Below, piece after piece: positions 40,024 through 49,776 of a stretch of 64,000 nucleotides of DNA. Position 1 is the stretch's first letter, and each line of letters opens with the position of its first letter. Source of the stretch: Geomobilibacter sp964432205 (GTDB lineage: Bacteria; Desulfobacterota; Desulfuromonadia; Geobacterales; DSM-12255); the NCBI GenBank assembly GCA_964432205.1, contig CAYSMK010000016.1:1-64000 (forward strand), read 5' to 3'. The position numbers were made by a program, and so were the translations under genes. The notes beneath the pieces were generated by a model. The model ran no database searches. It had not been told where the DNA came from and saw only the letters and a list, made by a program, of their open reading frames with translations.

Positions 40024-41676
40024 TTACCTGCTTTTCTGGACATGGTGCACAAACTGCAACATCTTCCGACGGAGTTGCGGATTCATCCACTCGTCAGGCC
40101 AATTGAGCTTTGGCGTGCCGGGCATGATGAGGAACTGGATGTCCTCGTCGGAGTAGCCCTGCGACTTGAGATACTGCGTTGTCAGTAGCTTTTGGGCGGT
40201 TGCAGCGGAAAGCTTGAAGTAAACCTCGGTAGACTCTGTGCTTCCATGATGCATCATCATTTTCGTGAACGTCAGGTCAAACATGAGGACGGATGCGCAG
40301 TACCAGCCGTAGAAGTGGCGCAGGGAGTGCATACCGAGACCTTTCCCGCGCAGATCGACTGCGTGCCTTGTGGCGAGTCGCTCAAGCAGATTCCGCCATA
40401 ACGACTCTAGCGAACCATAGCTCAATGGTTCACCATAGTTCTCAGGAGTGATGTTGATGAACAGCCACGGATGTTTCCGTTCCAGCCAGCCCGCCGGCAT
40501 CGGTTCTTTTGTGTTCCAATTTTGGAGCAGGCATTCGTTGCGGTACCTTTCGTAAACATCCTGTGCTCGGGCGCCGACTCGCGGATCAAGCCACCATATG
40601 TAGTGGACGTCATAGTGTCTTCCGAGGAAGTCCTCGCCAAACACGTTGGCACCGTCGCTCTCACCAAAGGTCATTCCCTTGAACCCCACATAGAGTACGT
40701 CCTTGTCGCCGTAAGTGCAGCGCGGCCGCAGATTGCGGAGTGGATGGGTTTTTGGTAGATGTTCGTTGCGCCATTTCTTCTCGAAACACTCCATCCGAGT
40801 GCCATGCTGGACGATGTTGTTAACGTCCGTCCACTCGGTCATGCCGTCCTCTGGGTCTTCAAGGCGGACACGGAGTTCCCCCCATTCAGTCTGCTGCTCG
40901 ATGTCGGTTCGGAAAAGGTGCAGCGGTTCGCTTTTGCGTAAGCCGCCGCCGGCCATGAGCAGCAGAAGCAGTTCGTCTCTGGGGTTGTTCACGCATTCGA
41001 GCAGCTTAAACAGGTGAACTATCGGGAACGCCTTCTTCGTCTTGGGCTTTTTGCTTTGCCGGCGCCTGTGCTCGTATGGCCGCGCAACATGAACCTTGTG
41101 TTTCTCTTTCTCATGAGTACGGGAGGGGTGCAGATGTACGAGGGGGTCCAAATTCTTCTTGCGCTTGAAGTCCTGGTAGATCTCCCAGGCGCTCATGAAT
41201 TGCTTTTCGGAGGGGTTCAGTCGTTGCGCCCCGTGGAAGGTCGCCTGCCATTTGTCGAACGCGTTGATTACCTCCATATACCTTCTGATGGTGTCTTCGA
41301 GCGGCGTATTTTTCCAGTTGAGGCGCAGGCCTTTCAGGTACTGGAGGTGAGGTTTGTCGGTCGTGCAGTAGTGGTCAGTGCCATACCTTTTGGCGTCAAT
41401 GAAAGATGCGATAAGCCCTTCTCGGGCGCGCTCGTCAAAGCCACCCTGGTGGAATCGCGCCATCGTGAACGCGTAGAGGTGTTCGAGCGCACGAACGTGT
41501 AGCCTGAGATTGCTAGGCCCCATCCCTCCATCCACCAGGTGGTATATCCACTGGTTGATGATATAGCCCGGCTGGCCGTCTTCGAGCAGCACGATAGGCG
41601 TTGCAACAAGACCCTTGTGTCCCTGGATGTGCACCGTGATCTGCCGGTACCACTTTCCCTTCGCTGTCAATTCCAT
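40024..41676 (-). CDS. Tyrosine recombinase (550 residues)
   Basis: First gene of the element's operon. Catalytic residues are visible in LLLLMAGGGLRKSEPLHLF (first Arg), GLGMHSLRHFYGWYCASV (H-x-x-R) and MMHHGSTESTEVYFKLSA (His and Tyr nucleophile). The N-terminal half is a core-binding domain with an SAM-like region. It probably performs DNA cleavage and strand exchange at the TATGCCGACCG site together with the giant partner. A start at 41676 is supported by AAAGGG just upstream, about 180 bp from the proposed right end. Confidence 0.88.
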   Translation of the reverse strand: MELTAKGKWYRQITVHIQGHKGLVATPIVLLEDGQPGYIINQWIYHLVDGGMGPSNLRLHVRALEHLYAFTMARFHQGGFDERAREGLIASFIDAKRYGTDHYCTTDKPHLQYLKGLRLNWKNTPLEDTIRRYMEVINAFDKWQATFHGAQRLNPSEKQFMSAWEIYQDFKRKKNLDPLVHLHPSRTHEKEKHKVHVARPYEHRRRQSKKPKTKKAFPIVHLFKLLECVNNPRDELLLLLMAGGGLRKSEPLHLFRTDIEQQTEWGELRVRLEDPEDGMTEWTDVNNIVQHGTRMECFEKKWRNEHLPKTHPLRNLRPRCTYGDKDVLYVGFKGMTFGESDGANVFGEDFLGRHYDVHYIWWLDPRVGARAQDVYERYRNECLLQNWNTKEPMPAGWLERKHPWLFINITPENYGEPLSYGSLESLWRNLLERLATRHAVDLRGKGLGMHSLRHFYGWYCASVLMFDLTFTKMMMHHGSTESTEVYFKLSAATAQKLLTTQYLKSQGYSDEDIQFLIMPGTPKLNWPDEWMNPQLRRKMLQFVHHVQKSR

Positions 41677-41858
41677 CCCGAACCCTTTCTGATCCCCGCC
41701 GGCAATCTCTTAGCCCATATTTCGGTAGATAGTATAGATACGGATACAACTTAATGTCAAACGGAAAAATCCCCCGGAAGTCCCAGGGGAGTCTTTAAAG
41801 GAAGATTTTAGGCAAAAATTGGGAGTTTTCGGTATGCTGGGTAGGGTACGGGTAACAG

Positions 41859-41869
41859 TATGCCGACCG
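41859..41869. repeat. Putative attachment site, right
   Basis: TATGCCGACCG, identical to 32206-32216. An in-frame TAA lies just before it (TAA CAG TAT GCC), and homology to the hemerythrin gene starts at this point. Confidence 0.55.
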
Positions 41870-42275
41870 GTTCCACCATGCCAAGGAGGAGGATGTCCTG
41901 TTCCAGGCGCTGGTGAAAAACGGGATGCCGGCCGCCAACAGCCCGATAGCAGCCATGCTTCTCGAGCACGACCAGGGGCGCGCGCTGGTAAAGGCCATGG
42001 AGCGTGCCGCCCATGGAGCACTGGCCGGAGAGGCTGATCAGGCGAGAGTCGTCGTCGACAACGCCTTGCAGTACGTGGCGTTACTACGGGAGCATATCGA
42101 AAAGGAAGACGGGATACTGTACCCCCTGGCCGAGCGGACCATCCCTGCAGCGCTGCGCAGCGAGATCATCCGCGGCTATCAGGTCGCCGAGTCCCAGGTG
42201 CCCGGCGATTTCACCCAACGTTACGAAGCGCTGGTCGCCGCGAGTGAGGATATTGCACATCGGCTCGCCGCCTGA
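41859..42275 (+). pseudogene. Displaced 3' half of a hemerythrin gene
   Basis: Reads YADRFHHAKEEDVLFQALVK and on to DHIEKED-like REHIEKEDGILYPLAERTIP and a normal end, about 60% identical to the second part of the protein at 32023-32607. The first 60 codons are missing, and a TAA immediately upstream blocks the frame. I interpret it as the original 3' end of the resident gene pushed aside by the element. An internal ATG (41913) could allow a short product, but it would lack half of the iron ligands. Confidence 0.75.
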
Positions 42276-42326
42276 CCGGTCTTGAAAAAAGAGCAATAAT
42301 CTTCTACAGTCATTGGAAAAACAGGT

Positions 42327-42360
42327 ACGACCACTTCAGCACTTTTGTTGGAGTGGTCGT
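42327..42360 (+). terminator. Terminator after the hemerythrin 3' fragment
   Basis: Stem ACGACCACT/AGTGGTCGT followed by TTCGTT. It overlaps the upstream extension of the next open frame, which argues for a later start of that gene. Confidence 0.6.
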
Positions 42361-42378
42361 TTCGTTATGGGAGTCTGC

Positions 42379-43131
42379 ATGGTTGTGTCGTTTAGTAAAT
42401 GGGTTGTACGGGCGTTCCTGGCTGTCCTGGTAGTAACCGCGGCCTGGCTGCCGCCACCCGCAGAGGCGGTCACGATGCCGGAAAAACTGGTCTACAGCCT
42501 CAGCTGGATGGGTATTCCGGTCGGCACCGCCACCCAGGAGATCGTGGAGGCCGGTTGCACGCGTAAGATTGTTTCCCACGCCCGGTCCAATGACTGGCTC
42601 TCCTCGTTCTATCCGGTCGACGACCGGACCGAGAGCCATCTGGCCGTAACAAACGGGCCGTTTCCCGGCGAATCCCTCTACTACCGGATGCTGTTCAAGG
42701 AGGGGAAGCGGACCCGCGACCGGGAGATCACCTTTGATCAGGCGCGACGGATCGGCCGGTTCCACGACCGGATCGGTGGCGAAAAGGTGGACGTGCCGAT
42801 CGTGGAGCATACGTTCGACATCTATGCCAGTTTCTATTATGTCCGCTATCAGCCGCTGGAGCCGGGGACGTCGTTCATGATCCATGTGCTTGACGGCAAG
42901 GAGTTGCGCCATATCGAGGTGAAGGTGTTGAAGCGGGAGCGGATCAAGGTGCCGGCCGGTGAGTTCGACACTATTAAGGTGAAGCCGCTGGTAAAGCCGG
43001 AAGGGGTCTTCGAAGGAAAGGGGGGGGCGATCATCTGGCTGACGGACGACGCCCGCCGCATTCCGGTCAAGGCGGAGACCAAGGTGCGGGTGGGGAGCGT
43101 GACGGCGGTGCTGACCGGCGGGAGTTACTGA
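42379..43131 (+). CDS. DUF3108 exported protein
   Basis: 250 residues with an N-terminal signal or TM segment (VVRAFLAVLVVTAAWLPP) and a DUF3108-type beta-barrel body: EKLVYSLSWMGIPVGTAT, FPVDDRTESHL-like YPVDDRTESHLA, REITFDQARR, VKVLKRERIKVPAGEFDTIK, WLTDDARRIPVK. The family is periplasmic and of unknown function, with a fold related to lipoprotein/outer-membrane carriers. The start at 42379 (GGGAG five bases upstream) is chosen because the longer frame begins inside a terminator hairpin. Confidence 0.85.
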   Translation: MVVSFSKWVVRAFLAVLVVTAAWLPPPAEAVTMPEKLVYSLSWMGIPVGTATQEIVEAGCTRKIVSHARSNDWLSSFYPVDDRTESHLAVTNGPFPGESLYYRMLFKEGKRTRDREITFDQARRIGRFHDRIGGEKVDVPIVEHTFDIYASFYYVRYQPLEPGTSFMIHVLDGKELRHIEVKVLKRERIKVPAGEFDTIKVKPLVKPEGVFEGKGGAIIWLTDDARRIPVKAETKVRVGSVTAVLTGGSY

Positions 43132-43174
43132 AATCCCGGGTAACTTTCAGTTCACAGCCGTTGCCCGGCATAAG

Positions 43175-43253
43175 CCCTCCCACCTCTCCTTAACTTAAGG
43201 GGAGGAGAGTTCATTCCCCCTCTTAAGTTAAGAGGGGGCCAGGGGGAGTTATG
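43175..43253. repeat. Dispersed double-hairpin repeat, copy 1
   Basis: Two adjacent hairpins: CTCCTTAACTTAAGGGGAG (about 43184-43202) and CCCCCTCTTAAGTTAAGAGGG (about 43216-43237), ending GGGGGAGTTATG. The same design occurs at 50571-50655 and 63252-63335, always between genes. Confidence 0.65.
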
Positions 43254-43388
43254 CTGCAGTCTGACAATGTAGGAGAAGCAACAACCTGCCGTTTCCGAGA
43301 TATTCCCTCCTTTTCGAAATTTCCCTGAAGCAAATGCCCGGTTGTGTCGAATCAATGAGTTAGTCTGATCTCAATCCGGAGTTGGCGG

Positions 43389-43814
43389 ATGAAGCGTTTG
43401 CTGGGAACACAGCACGGTTTTACCATGGTGGAAATGCTGATAGCGATCCTCCTGATGACGGTCGGATTGCTGGCGGTCCTCACCATGCAGGACGTTGCCA
43501 TAAACGCCAATTCCATTTCCATGAAACTCACGGTGGCCACGTCCCTTGCCCAGGAGGCGCTTGAAGATATTCTGTCCTGGGACCCTGATACGCATGCCGA
43601 CCTGAAGACATCTACCGCGAATGCGGTTTATGATCTTGACCCCAACACATCAGCAACTTCAATCGCTGTTCCTGGCGCCGGCAGCTACAATGCAAGGTAT
43701 ACCACCACGGTTGGTCCGGCCAGCGGCATTCCGGATGGGATCACCAGGATTGTCGTCACCGTGACCGGGGGTGGGAGAAGCATTACGGTCAGCGGCTTCA
43801 AGAGGACGGTATGA
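43389..43814 (+). CDS. pilV: Type IV minor pilin, PilV-like
   Basis: 141 residues. A class III prepilin signal (KRLLGTQHG/FTMVEMLIAI) with cleavage after Gly and Phe+1, Glu+5 and a long hydrophobic helix is clear. The C-terminal region is a beta-rich pilin head (YTTTVGPASGIPDGITRIVV). First gene of a minor-pilin operon (V-W-X-unknown-Y1-T). Minor pilins prime assembly of the pilus and, in relatives, of PilY1 at the tip. Confidence 0.85.
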   Translation: MKRLLGTQHGFTMVEMLIAILLMTVGLLAVLTMQDVAINANSISMKLTVATSLAQEALEDILSWDPDTHADLKTSTANAVYDLDPNTSATSIAVPGAGSYNARYTTTVGPASGIPDGITRIVVTVTGGGRSITVSGFKRTV

Positions 43815-43826
43815 CGGTATGACGGT

Positions 43827-44735
43827 ATGATGCACTCTGCGCGAAGGACGTCAGGCTTCACCCTGGTGGAGATCCTGGTCGTTATGACGATCTTCGGCAT
43901 CGTTATCGGTGCGGTCTATTCTCTCTATCTGACCCACCAGAAGACCGCCTACATCCAGGAAGACCTTGTCGACCTCCAGCAGAACCTGAGAATCGCCATG
44001 GACAGCATTACCAGGGACATGAGGATGGCGGGGATGCTGGTCCCGTTGGGAACCAATCCTCTGGCCAACGGTTCGCTCAACAACTATTCGACGAGCGTGC
44101 AGATCAATACGGCATCCGCTGCCGGCCAGTTCGCCCGGGTCGCCAGGAGCAAGACCACGGCAGCCTTCAGCACGTTCAGCACAAGTGTTGACGCACCTGA
44201 ATCCGTTGACGGACTGGCTGGCGCCGGCGACACCGTATACATCCGACTCATCCGCCCCACCAACCGGAGCAATCCGATGAGCCCGGACGACTATCTCGTG
44301 ATCGACGCCAGCAGCAACCGGAACGGGCCGACCGTTGCGATGAAGAAGCCCGATGGGGGGACCTTTTCAGCGGGGATCGGCATCGATGCCGGCGACATCA
44401 TCGCCCTGGCCGGGCGGATCCCTCCGTTGGCACCCCCTCCGGCCGGTTGCGATTCCATCGTCTACTCCCTGATCCCCTGTTCGGATGCCCCCTCCCTGAA
44501 ATGCCTCAACAGGGCCGTCAATGGGACGCAGGACGAGATTGCCGGTAACATTTCCTCGCTCCGTTTCAGCTACCTCTACGATGATGGGACCGAGAACAAG
44601 AATCCTTCCGACCCTGCCACCATCAGGAGCGTGCGGGTTACCATCACCGGCCGGACCGCAGCGACCTCGACCCTCTCCGAAGGGCCGAAGACGCGTCAGA
44701 TCACCTCGGTCACCAAGCTGCGGAACAAGAGATAA
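43827..44735 (+). CDS. pilW: Type IV minor pilin, PilW-like
   Basis: 302 residues. A prepilin signal (ARRTSG/FTLVEILVVM) is followed by a long helix and DLQQNLRIAMDSITRDMRMAG, the characteristic PilW segment. A large beta-rich head (residues about 75-290) follows. It begins 12 bp after pilV; the intervening bases contain a TGACGGTA tandem repeat (three imperfect copies). Confidence 0.88.
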   Translation: MMHSARRTSGFTLVEILVVMTIFGIVIGAVYSLYLTHQKTAYIQEDLVDLQQNLRIAMDSITRDMRMAGMLVPLGTNPLANGSLNNYSTSVQINTASAAGQFARVARSKTTAAFSTFSTSVDAPESVDGLAGAGDTVYIRLIRPTNRSNPMSPDDYLVIDASSNRNGPTVAMKKPDGGTFSAGIGIDAGDIIALAGRIPPLAPPPAGCDSIVYSLIPCSDAPSLKCLNRAVNGTQDEIAGNISSLRFSYLYDDGTENKNPSDPATIRSVRVTITGRTAATSTLSEGPKTRQITSVTKLRNKR

Positions 44736-44742
44736 CCGTCTT

Positions 44743-45312
44743 ATGGGACAGCCCAGGCGCACCATAGGTTCCGGCCCGCTATCGAGGGTCGACAACGAGC
44801 AGGGGGCGGCACTCATCATTGTGCTCCTGATGCTCCTGCTGCTGATCATACTCGGCACAACGCTGTTCACCTCGTCCGTTTCCGAGCTCAAGGTCGCCGG
44901 CAACTACCGGAACAACCTGGAAACGTTTTTTGCAGCCGATGCGGCGGTCGAGTTCGCCGTGACCTACAGTGCAATCTATACGTCCCTCTACGGAACGGCG
45001 ACAACATGGCCGGCCCCGGGGCAGGGAAAGGTTCTGGATGGCTCCTTTGCGGCTACCGGAGCCAACACCGATCCCTATCGGGACTATAACCAGATTACCA
45101 TCCCCGGTACCAGTGACCGGGCGCAGATCAAGGTCGAACTGGTCAAGAGCCGCGGCAACCCGCCACCCGGTTACGGTTTCCAGGAGGATGCCGGGATAGG
45201 TGGAGGGGGTGGGTTCAGATCCAACCTGCTTGCCGTTTCTGTCATTGCCAATGGTCCGAACAATGCGCGGACGGATATTGAGACCGGCGTAGCGCGGATG
45301 GTGCCGCCATGA
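44743..45312 (+). CDS. pilX: Type IV pilus assembly protein, PilX-like
   Basis: 189 residues. It has the PilX N-terminal pattern NEQGAALIIVLLMLLLLIIL followed by SELKVAGNYRNNLETFFAAD (PilX_N domain) without the usual +5 Glu. The frame is open far upstream, but the ATG at 44743, just after the pilW stop, starts the protein sensibly. The tail is Gly-rich (GIGGGGGF). Confidence 0.82.
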   Translation: MGQPRRTIGSGPLSRVDNEQGAALIIVLLMLLLLIILGTTLFTSSVSELKVAGNYRNNLETFFAADAAVEFAVTYSAIYTSLYGTATTWPAPGQGKVLDGSFAATGANTDPYRDYNQITIPGTSDRAQIKVELVKSRGNPPPGYGFQEDAGIGGGGGFRSNLLAVSVIANGPNNARTDIETGVARMVPP

Positions 45313-45362
45313 ATGATGCCGATAGTATCTTCGGGAGCAGTATCACCGGAAACGAGGTTAGC

Positions 45363-45731
45363 ATGCGTGTCCTGTTTTCAGTACTCATGTTCGGGTTTGT
45401 TTTCGTAGCCGGCTCATTTCCGGTGTTCGCGGAAGGGGGCTTGAAGCCAGTGGAAAAATATGACCCCGCAATACTGTACCCGGGGGCGTATACCCCGGAA
45501 TTTCTCTTTTACAAGAATCCCAGGGGAATGATCTGGCTGCCGTGGTCAAAGACTGATTTTTCGCGGAAGGTAAGCTGTGCCGGTGCCCTGAAACGGCTCA
45601 AGAAGAGAGGGGTCTGGAAAGGGCACCTGAAGCCGGACGGGTCGTGCGGCCCAGTTGCCGAGCCATCCGACTGGGCGGTCGGCAACTGGCTCAATTATTA
45701 TCAGAGCAGCAGGCCGAGAAACAGGCAGTAA
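45363..45731 (+). CDS. Exported protein in the pilus cluster, unknown
   Basis: 122 residues with a signal peptide (MRVLFSVLMFGFVFVAGSFP, cleavage near VFAE). The mature part is compact and basic, with one Cys pair (VSCAGA, GSCGPV) and several aromatic residues (FLFYKNPRGMIWLPWSKTDF). An earlier ATG at 45309 overlaps the pilX stop and would also work by coupling, but the 45363 start gives a standard signal peptide. It is between pilX and pilY1, so it probably acts in pilus-tip assembly. The family is not recognised. Confidence 0.65.
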   Translation: MRVLFSVLMFGFVFVAGSFPVFAEGGLKPVEKYDPAILYPGAYTPEFLFYKNPRGMIWLPWSKTDFSRKVSCAGALKRLKKRGVWKGHLKPDGSCGPVAEPSDWAVGNWLNYYQSSRPRNRQ

Positions 45732-45749
45732 CTCGTAGGGGATACAGCC

Positions 45750-48700
45750 ATGCACAAGACGATCGTTGCAGTTGGTACGTTGGCAATAGCACTCTTTTCC
45801 ACTTCACCGGCGCTGGCCGCGCCGGACCAGTACCCCGGTGATGCCGCCATATACGGCTCGGCAGGCACCTATCAGCCCAACGTCCTCATCATCGTCGACA
45901 ATTCCGGCAGCATGAGCTCTTCGGTCCCGGTGGAATCCTACAATCCCTCCACAACGTATACCCAGTCCAACAAATGCGGCTCCACCGGCAGCAGCACGTG
46001 TAACGCCAATGCCATTTATAATGAAAACGATGACGACTACGTACAGCTGAACAGCAGCATCAACAACATCACCACCTCCTGCAACTCGGTCAATCCGCAG
46101 AACATCCTGCAGACAACGGGGGTGTACAATGGCAGGACCCTGAACAACAGTGGTACCACCTGTGCATCCAGCGGCACCAGCCAGTATTTCACGGGTAACT
46201 ACGTCAATTACCTCTACTCCATGACCATGAAACCCAAGATCGACATCGCCAAGACGGCGATAAAGAATCTGATCTCCACCACTACCGGGGTAAAGTTCGG
46301 GCTGATGACCTTCCATTATACAAGCGGTTCCGGGGTCTCTGCGGCGCAGGGGGCGCAGTTCCTCAGCGCCACTGTTTCCGGGGCGCAGTACGTCACCACC
46401 GTCAAGAAGATGAACGACATCTTCACCGGTACCACAGCCAACCGTGCTGCACTGCTTGCCGCCGTCGACACCATTACCCCGATTGGATACACCCCCCTTG
46501 CAGAATCACTCTTCGAAGCGATGCGCTATTATGCCGGCGAGGCAAGCGCCTTCGGCAACACGATCGGGATTACGTCCGGCAAGTACGTCTCGCCGGTCGA
46601 GGTCGCCTGCCAGAAGAACTACGTGCTCTTCGTCACCGACGGCATGGCAACCGGCGATGACGATGCCGTGCTGAAAACCATCTGCACCAACGGCGATTGC
46701 GACGGCGACGGGATCGAGCCGAACGACCTGAACCATTCCCTGGACGACGTTGCCAAGGCGCTGAATCTCGGCCCCAAACAGGTGGTCACCTATACCGTAG
46801 GGTTCGGCCTGTCCGGTGCCGATTCCGTTGCGATCGCTCTTTTGCAGCGGGCCGCCGATGCCTCCCACGGGAAGGGGAAGTACTACGATGCCGGGTCCGA
46901 GCAGGAGCTGAAGAATTCGTTTTCCCAGGTCATGGGGACCGTGACGGCGATCGATACCACGTTCGGTGCCGCTTCGGTCCCGGCCAGCCCGGAAAACAGG
47001 ACGTATGCCGGCAGCAGGCTGTACATGCCCTTTTTCAAGACCGACAACAGTGCATTCTGGAACGGCAACCTGAAAAAATATGGCCTTTCGTCAGGAAACA
47101 ACCCCAATGTCATCGACATCAATGGAGTTCAGGCCACATACACCGATCTGAACAATGACGGTATTGACGACATCTCGCTCACCGCTCTTCCCGCCGGAGC
47201 CGAAAACGGGACCATAAAAAGCACGGTAACTTCGTACTGGAGCAGTGCCGCCGACGGCAGCCACGCCGACAAGGGGGGGGCAGGCGCAGTGCTGCAGGCA
47301 ACGGTGGCCAATACCCGGACCCTCTATACCGTCCTTCCTACCGGCAACAGCAAGGTAACGTTCAACTTGTCGAACATCAACGCAACCATGCTCGGGGTGG
47401 CGGACAATGCTGAGCGGGACAAGGTCGTCAACTTCATGTACGGCCAGGACGTGGACGACAGCGACAAGGACGGCAATACGACGGAAAACCGCGCCTGGAT
47501 GCTGGGGGATCCGCTCCACGCAAAGCCGCTGGCCGTCAGCTACGCCTCGTACAGCTTCACCACGACCAACGAGGCCAACTGCTCGGTCAACAAGTCGGTC
47601 CTCTTTACCAGCAGCAACGACGGCGTGCTTCACGCCTTCAGGGATTGCGACGGCGTCGAGCTCTGGGGGTTCATCCCGCCGGATATCCTCGGGAACCTCA
47701 ACTCCCTGAGGACCGCCGGCAGCCATGTTACGCTGCTCGATGCGACGCCACGGGCCTACATCTACGACGCCAACAGCAACGGCACCATCGAGAGCGGCGA
47801 CAGGGTCATCCTGCTCTTCGGCAGCAGACGAGGGGGGGGGAGTCGCTTCCGGCACGGCGACCGGTTCCTACTATGCCCTGGATGTATCCGACCCTTCCGC
47901 CCCCCAGTTCCTCTGGCGCATTTCCAACAGCTCGCCAACATCGGGTTCTCCCGCGACCCCGGTGTACGCCGAACTGGCCGAGAGCTGGAGCGAACCGAAG
48001 ATCGTCAAGATGCGGATCGGCAGCAGCGACAAGATAGCCATGGTGATCGGTGCCGGGTATGACAACCTGAACGAGGATGGCCGCTATGGTGCCATCCAGA
48101 CCTTTGCGGGTACCGGCGTTGTTCCGGCCGCTGCCAATGCCGAGGGGGCGACGACGAGCAGCGGGACTGCCGCTCCGGCAAACCCCAAGGGACGGGGAGT
48201 GTACGTTGTGGAAGTGGCAACCCTGAGCGGCGGGGTCCCGAGTTTCACCAACAGCGGCACCAAGATCGGGGGATTCACCTACGGTGCGACCGCCCCCTAT
48301 TCCGGGATGACCTTTTCCTTCCCCTCGGAAATCGCGGCACTGGACCTGAGAGGGAACGGCTATGCGGAGCGGCTGTATGCTGCCGATGTCGGCGGGAACA
48401 TCTGGCGGTTCGATGTGGCTGACCCGGCCCCGGCGAACTGGACCGCCCGCAAGCTCTTCGGTGCCAATCCGGGCTCCGGCGGGGCGTCGGATACGGGACG
48501 GAAAATATTCTACAAGCCGTCGGTCGTGTCCGAGCTCGGCTATAAGGTACTGTATTTCGGCACTGGAGACCGGGAGCACCCGTTGAACACGGCAGTCGTA
48601 GACCGGGTCTATGCCCTGATCGACCGGGATCAGACGTCCACGGTAACGGAAAGCACCCTGATGGATGTCACCGCTGACCAGCTCCAGACCACGACGATCG

Positions 48701-49173
48701 CTTCCGGTGCCGGCTCGGTCGCCGACCTCCTGAGCAAGCTGAATGCCACTACGAACTACGGCTGGTACATCAAGCTCGACCAGAACAGCGGCGAAAAGGT
48801 GCTGAGTGCTCCCCTGGTATTCAACAAGGTTGCCTATTTCACCACCTATGCACCCGGCTCGTCGGTAACCGTCGAAGCCTGCCAGCCGAACCTGGGAACC
48901 GCCAGAATGTATGCCCTGAGCTACAAGACCGGCGAGGCGGCGATGAACTACGACACCTCGAATGACAGCACCACGACCACCAACCTGCGGGCAAAATCCG
49001 GGGCAGGAATTCTGCTGCGGAACGACAGGGTGAAAACGACAGGCTCCGGTATCCCCCCTGGCGTATCCACCCTGATCACCCCCGGGGGTGGCGTCACTCT
49101 CTGGACCGGCATGCAGAAGCAGGGTACCGTAAAGGGCGGGAGCATCATACCGCTCTATTGGCGGCAGAAATAG
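45750..49173 (+). CDS. pilY1: PilY1-like pilus-tip adhesin, interrupted at a G9 tract
   Basis: The gene would encode about 1140 residues. After a signal peptide (cleavage near ALAA), a von Willebrand A domain has the MIDAS motif NVLIIVDNSGSMSSS (about 48-62). The C-terminal half is a PilY1-type beta-propeller (LWGFIPPDIL, YYALDVSDPSAPQFLWRI). Calcium-type loops are DLNNDGIDD and DSDKDGNTTEN. The frame breaks at a run of nine G (47832-47840): the first frame alone would stop at 48062, and the second runs to 49173. Eight G would give one continuous protein. Phase variation or a sequencing error are both possible. Confidence 0.85.
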
Positions 49174-49209
49174 GACGACGGCTGTAACGTGGTTTGTGAC
49201 GGGATGGGT

Positions 49210-49743
49210 ATGGATAGAGTGCTGAGACGCCAGCGTGAATATGATAGAAGCGGATTTTCGCTGATTGAACTCGTGGTTGTCGTGGCCATCATTGGCATCC
49301 TGCTGGCCGTGGCACTGCCGCCATTCCTAAGCTGGCGAAAAACGCTCAGCTACCGGCAGACTGCTCGCGGGATTCAGTCGATGCTCAAAGATGCGAAGTC
49401 GCTGAGCATCACCAGGAACCTGCAGCATATGGTCGTCATTGAACCGGGCACCAGTCGCTACACGCTGCAACCGGGCAACCGTGCGTACAATACGCCGGCA
49501 GCCGGATGGGGTGCCGCTCTGCAGACGGTGACGACTCCGTCCGGCGTCACCATCCGGAGCAGGAGCGACGGCACGTCATCGGACAACGTCTATATCCAGT
49601 TCAATCCGAATGGAACCGTCAGGCTGAAGGCACCGGACGGCACAGGGAGCGACGGTAATGTCACCGTCAACGACGGGACGTCGGTAATATTCTGCATCAC
49701 CGTGTCGGAATCGGGGCGGATCAGGATGGAGAAGAGACCGTGA
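49210..49743 (+). CDS. fimT: Type IV minor pilin, FimT/GspH-like
   Basis: 177 residues. A prepilin signal (REYDRSG/FSLIELVVVV with +5 Glu), then WRKTLSYRQTARGIQSMLKD, the GspH/FimT hallmark region, and a beta-rich head with FNPNGTVRLKAPDG. The start is uncertain (GTG at 49189 or ATG at 49204/49210); 49210 gives the usual short leader. It is the last gene of the minor-pilin operon. Confidence 0.85.
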   Translation: MDRVLRRQREYDRSGFSLIELVVVVAIIGILLAVALPPFLSWRKTLSYRQTARGIQSMLKDAKSLSITRNLQHMVVIEPGTSRYTLQPGNRAYNTPAAGWGAALQTVTTPSGVTIRSRSDGTSSDNVYIQFNPNGTVRLKAPDGTGSDGNVTVNDGTSVIFCITVSESGRIRMEKRP

Positions 49744-49776
49744 TCCCGCCTGAAGTGCCGTTCCACCGGACTGCTG

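Larger units (their letters stand above)
32206..41869. mobile_element. 9.65-kb integrative element inserted in a hemerythrin gene
   Basis: Bounded by an 11-bp direct repeat (TATGCCGACCG) at 32206 and 41859. It contains a replacement 3' half of the hemerythrin gene, a minus-strand terminator, and a leftward operon of five tightly coupled genes (41676 to 32765), among them two tyrosine recombinases and a helicase. The displaced 3' half of the original hemerythrin gene remains at the right edge. No tRNA or conjugation gene is present. The trio of recombinase, giant recombinase and about 250-residue protein recalls the gamma-mobile-trio islands described in Gammaproteobacteria, but that comparison is from memory and unverified. 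Confidence 0.7.
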
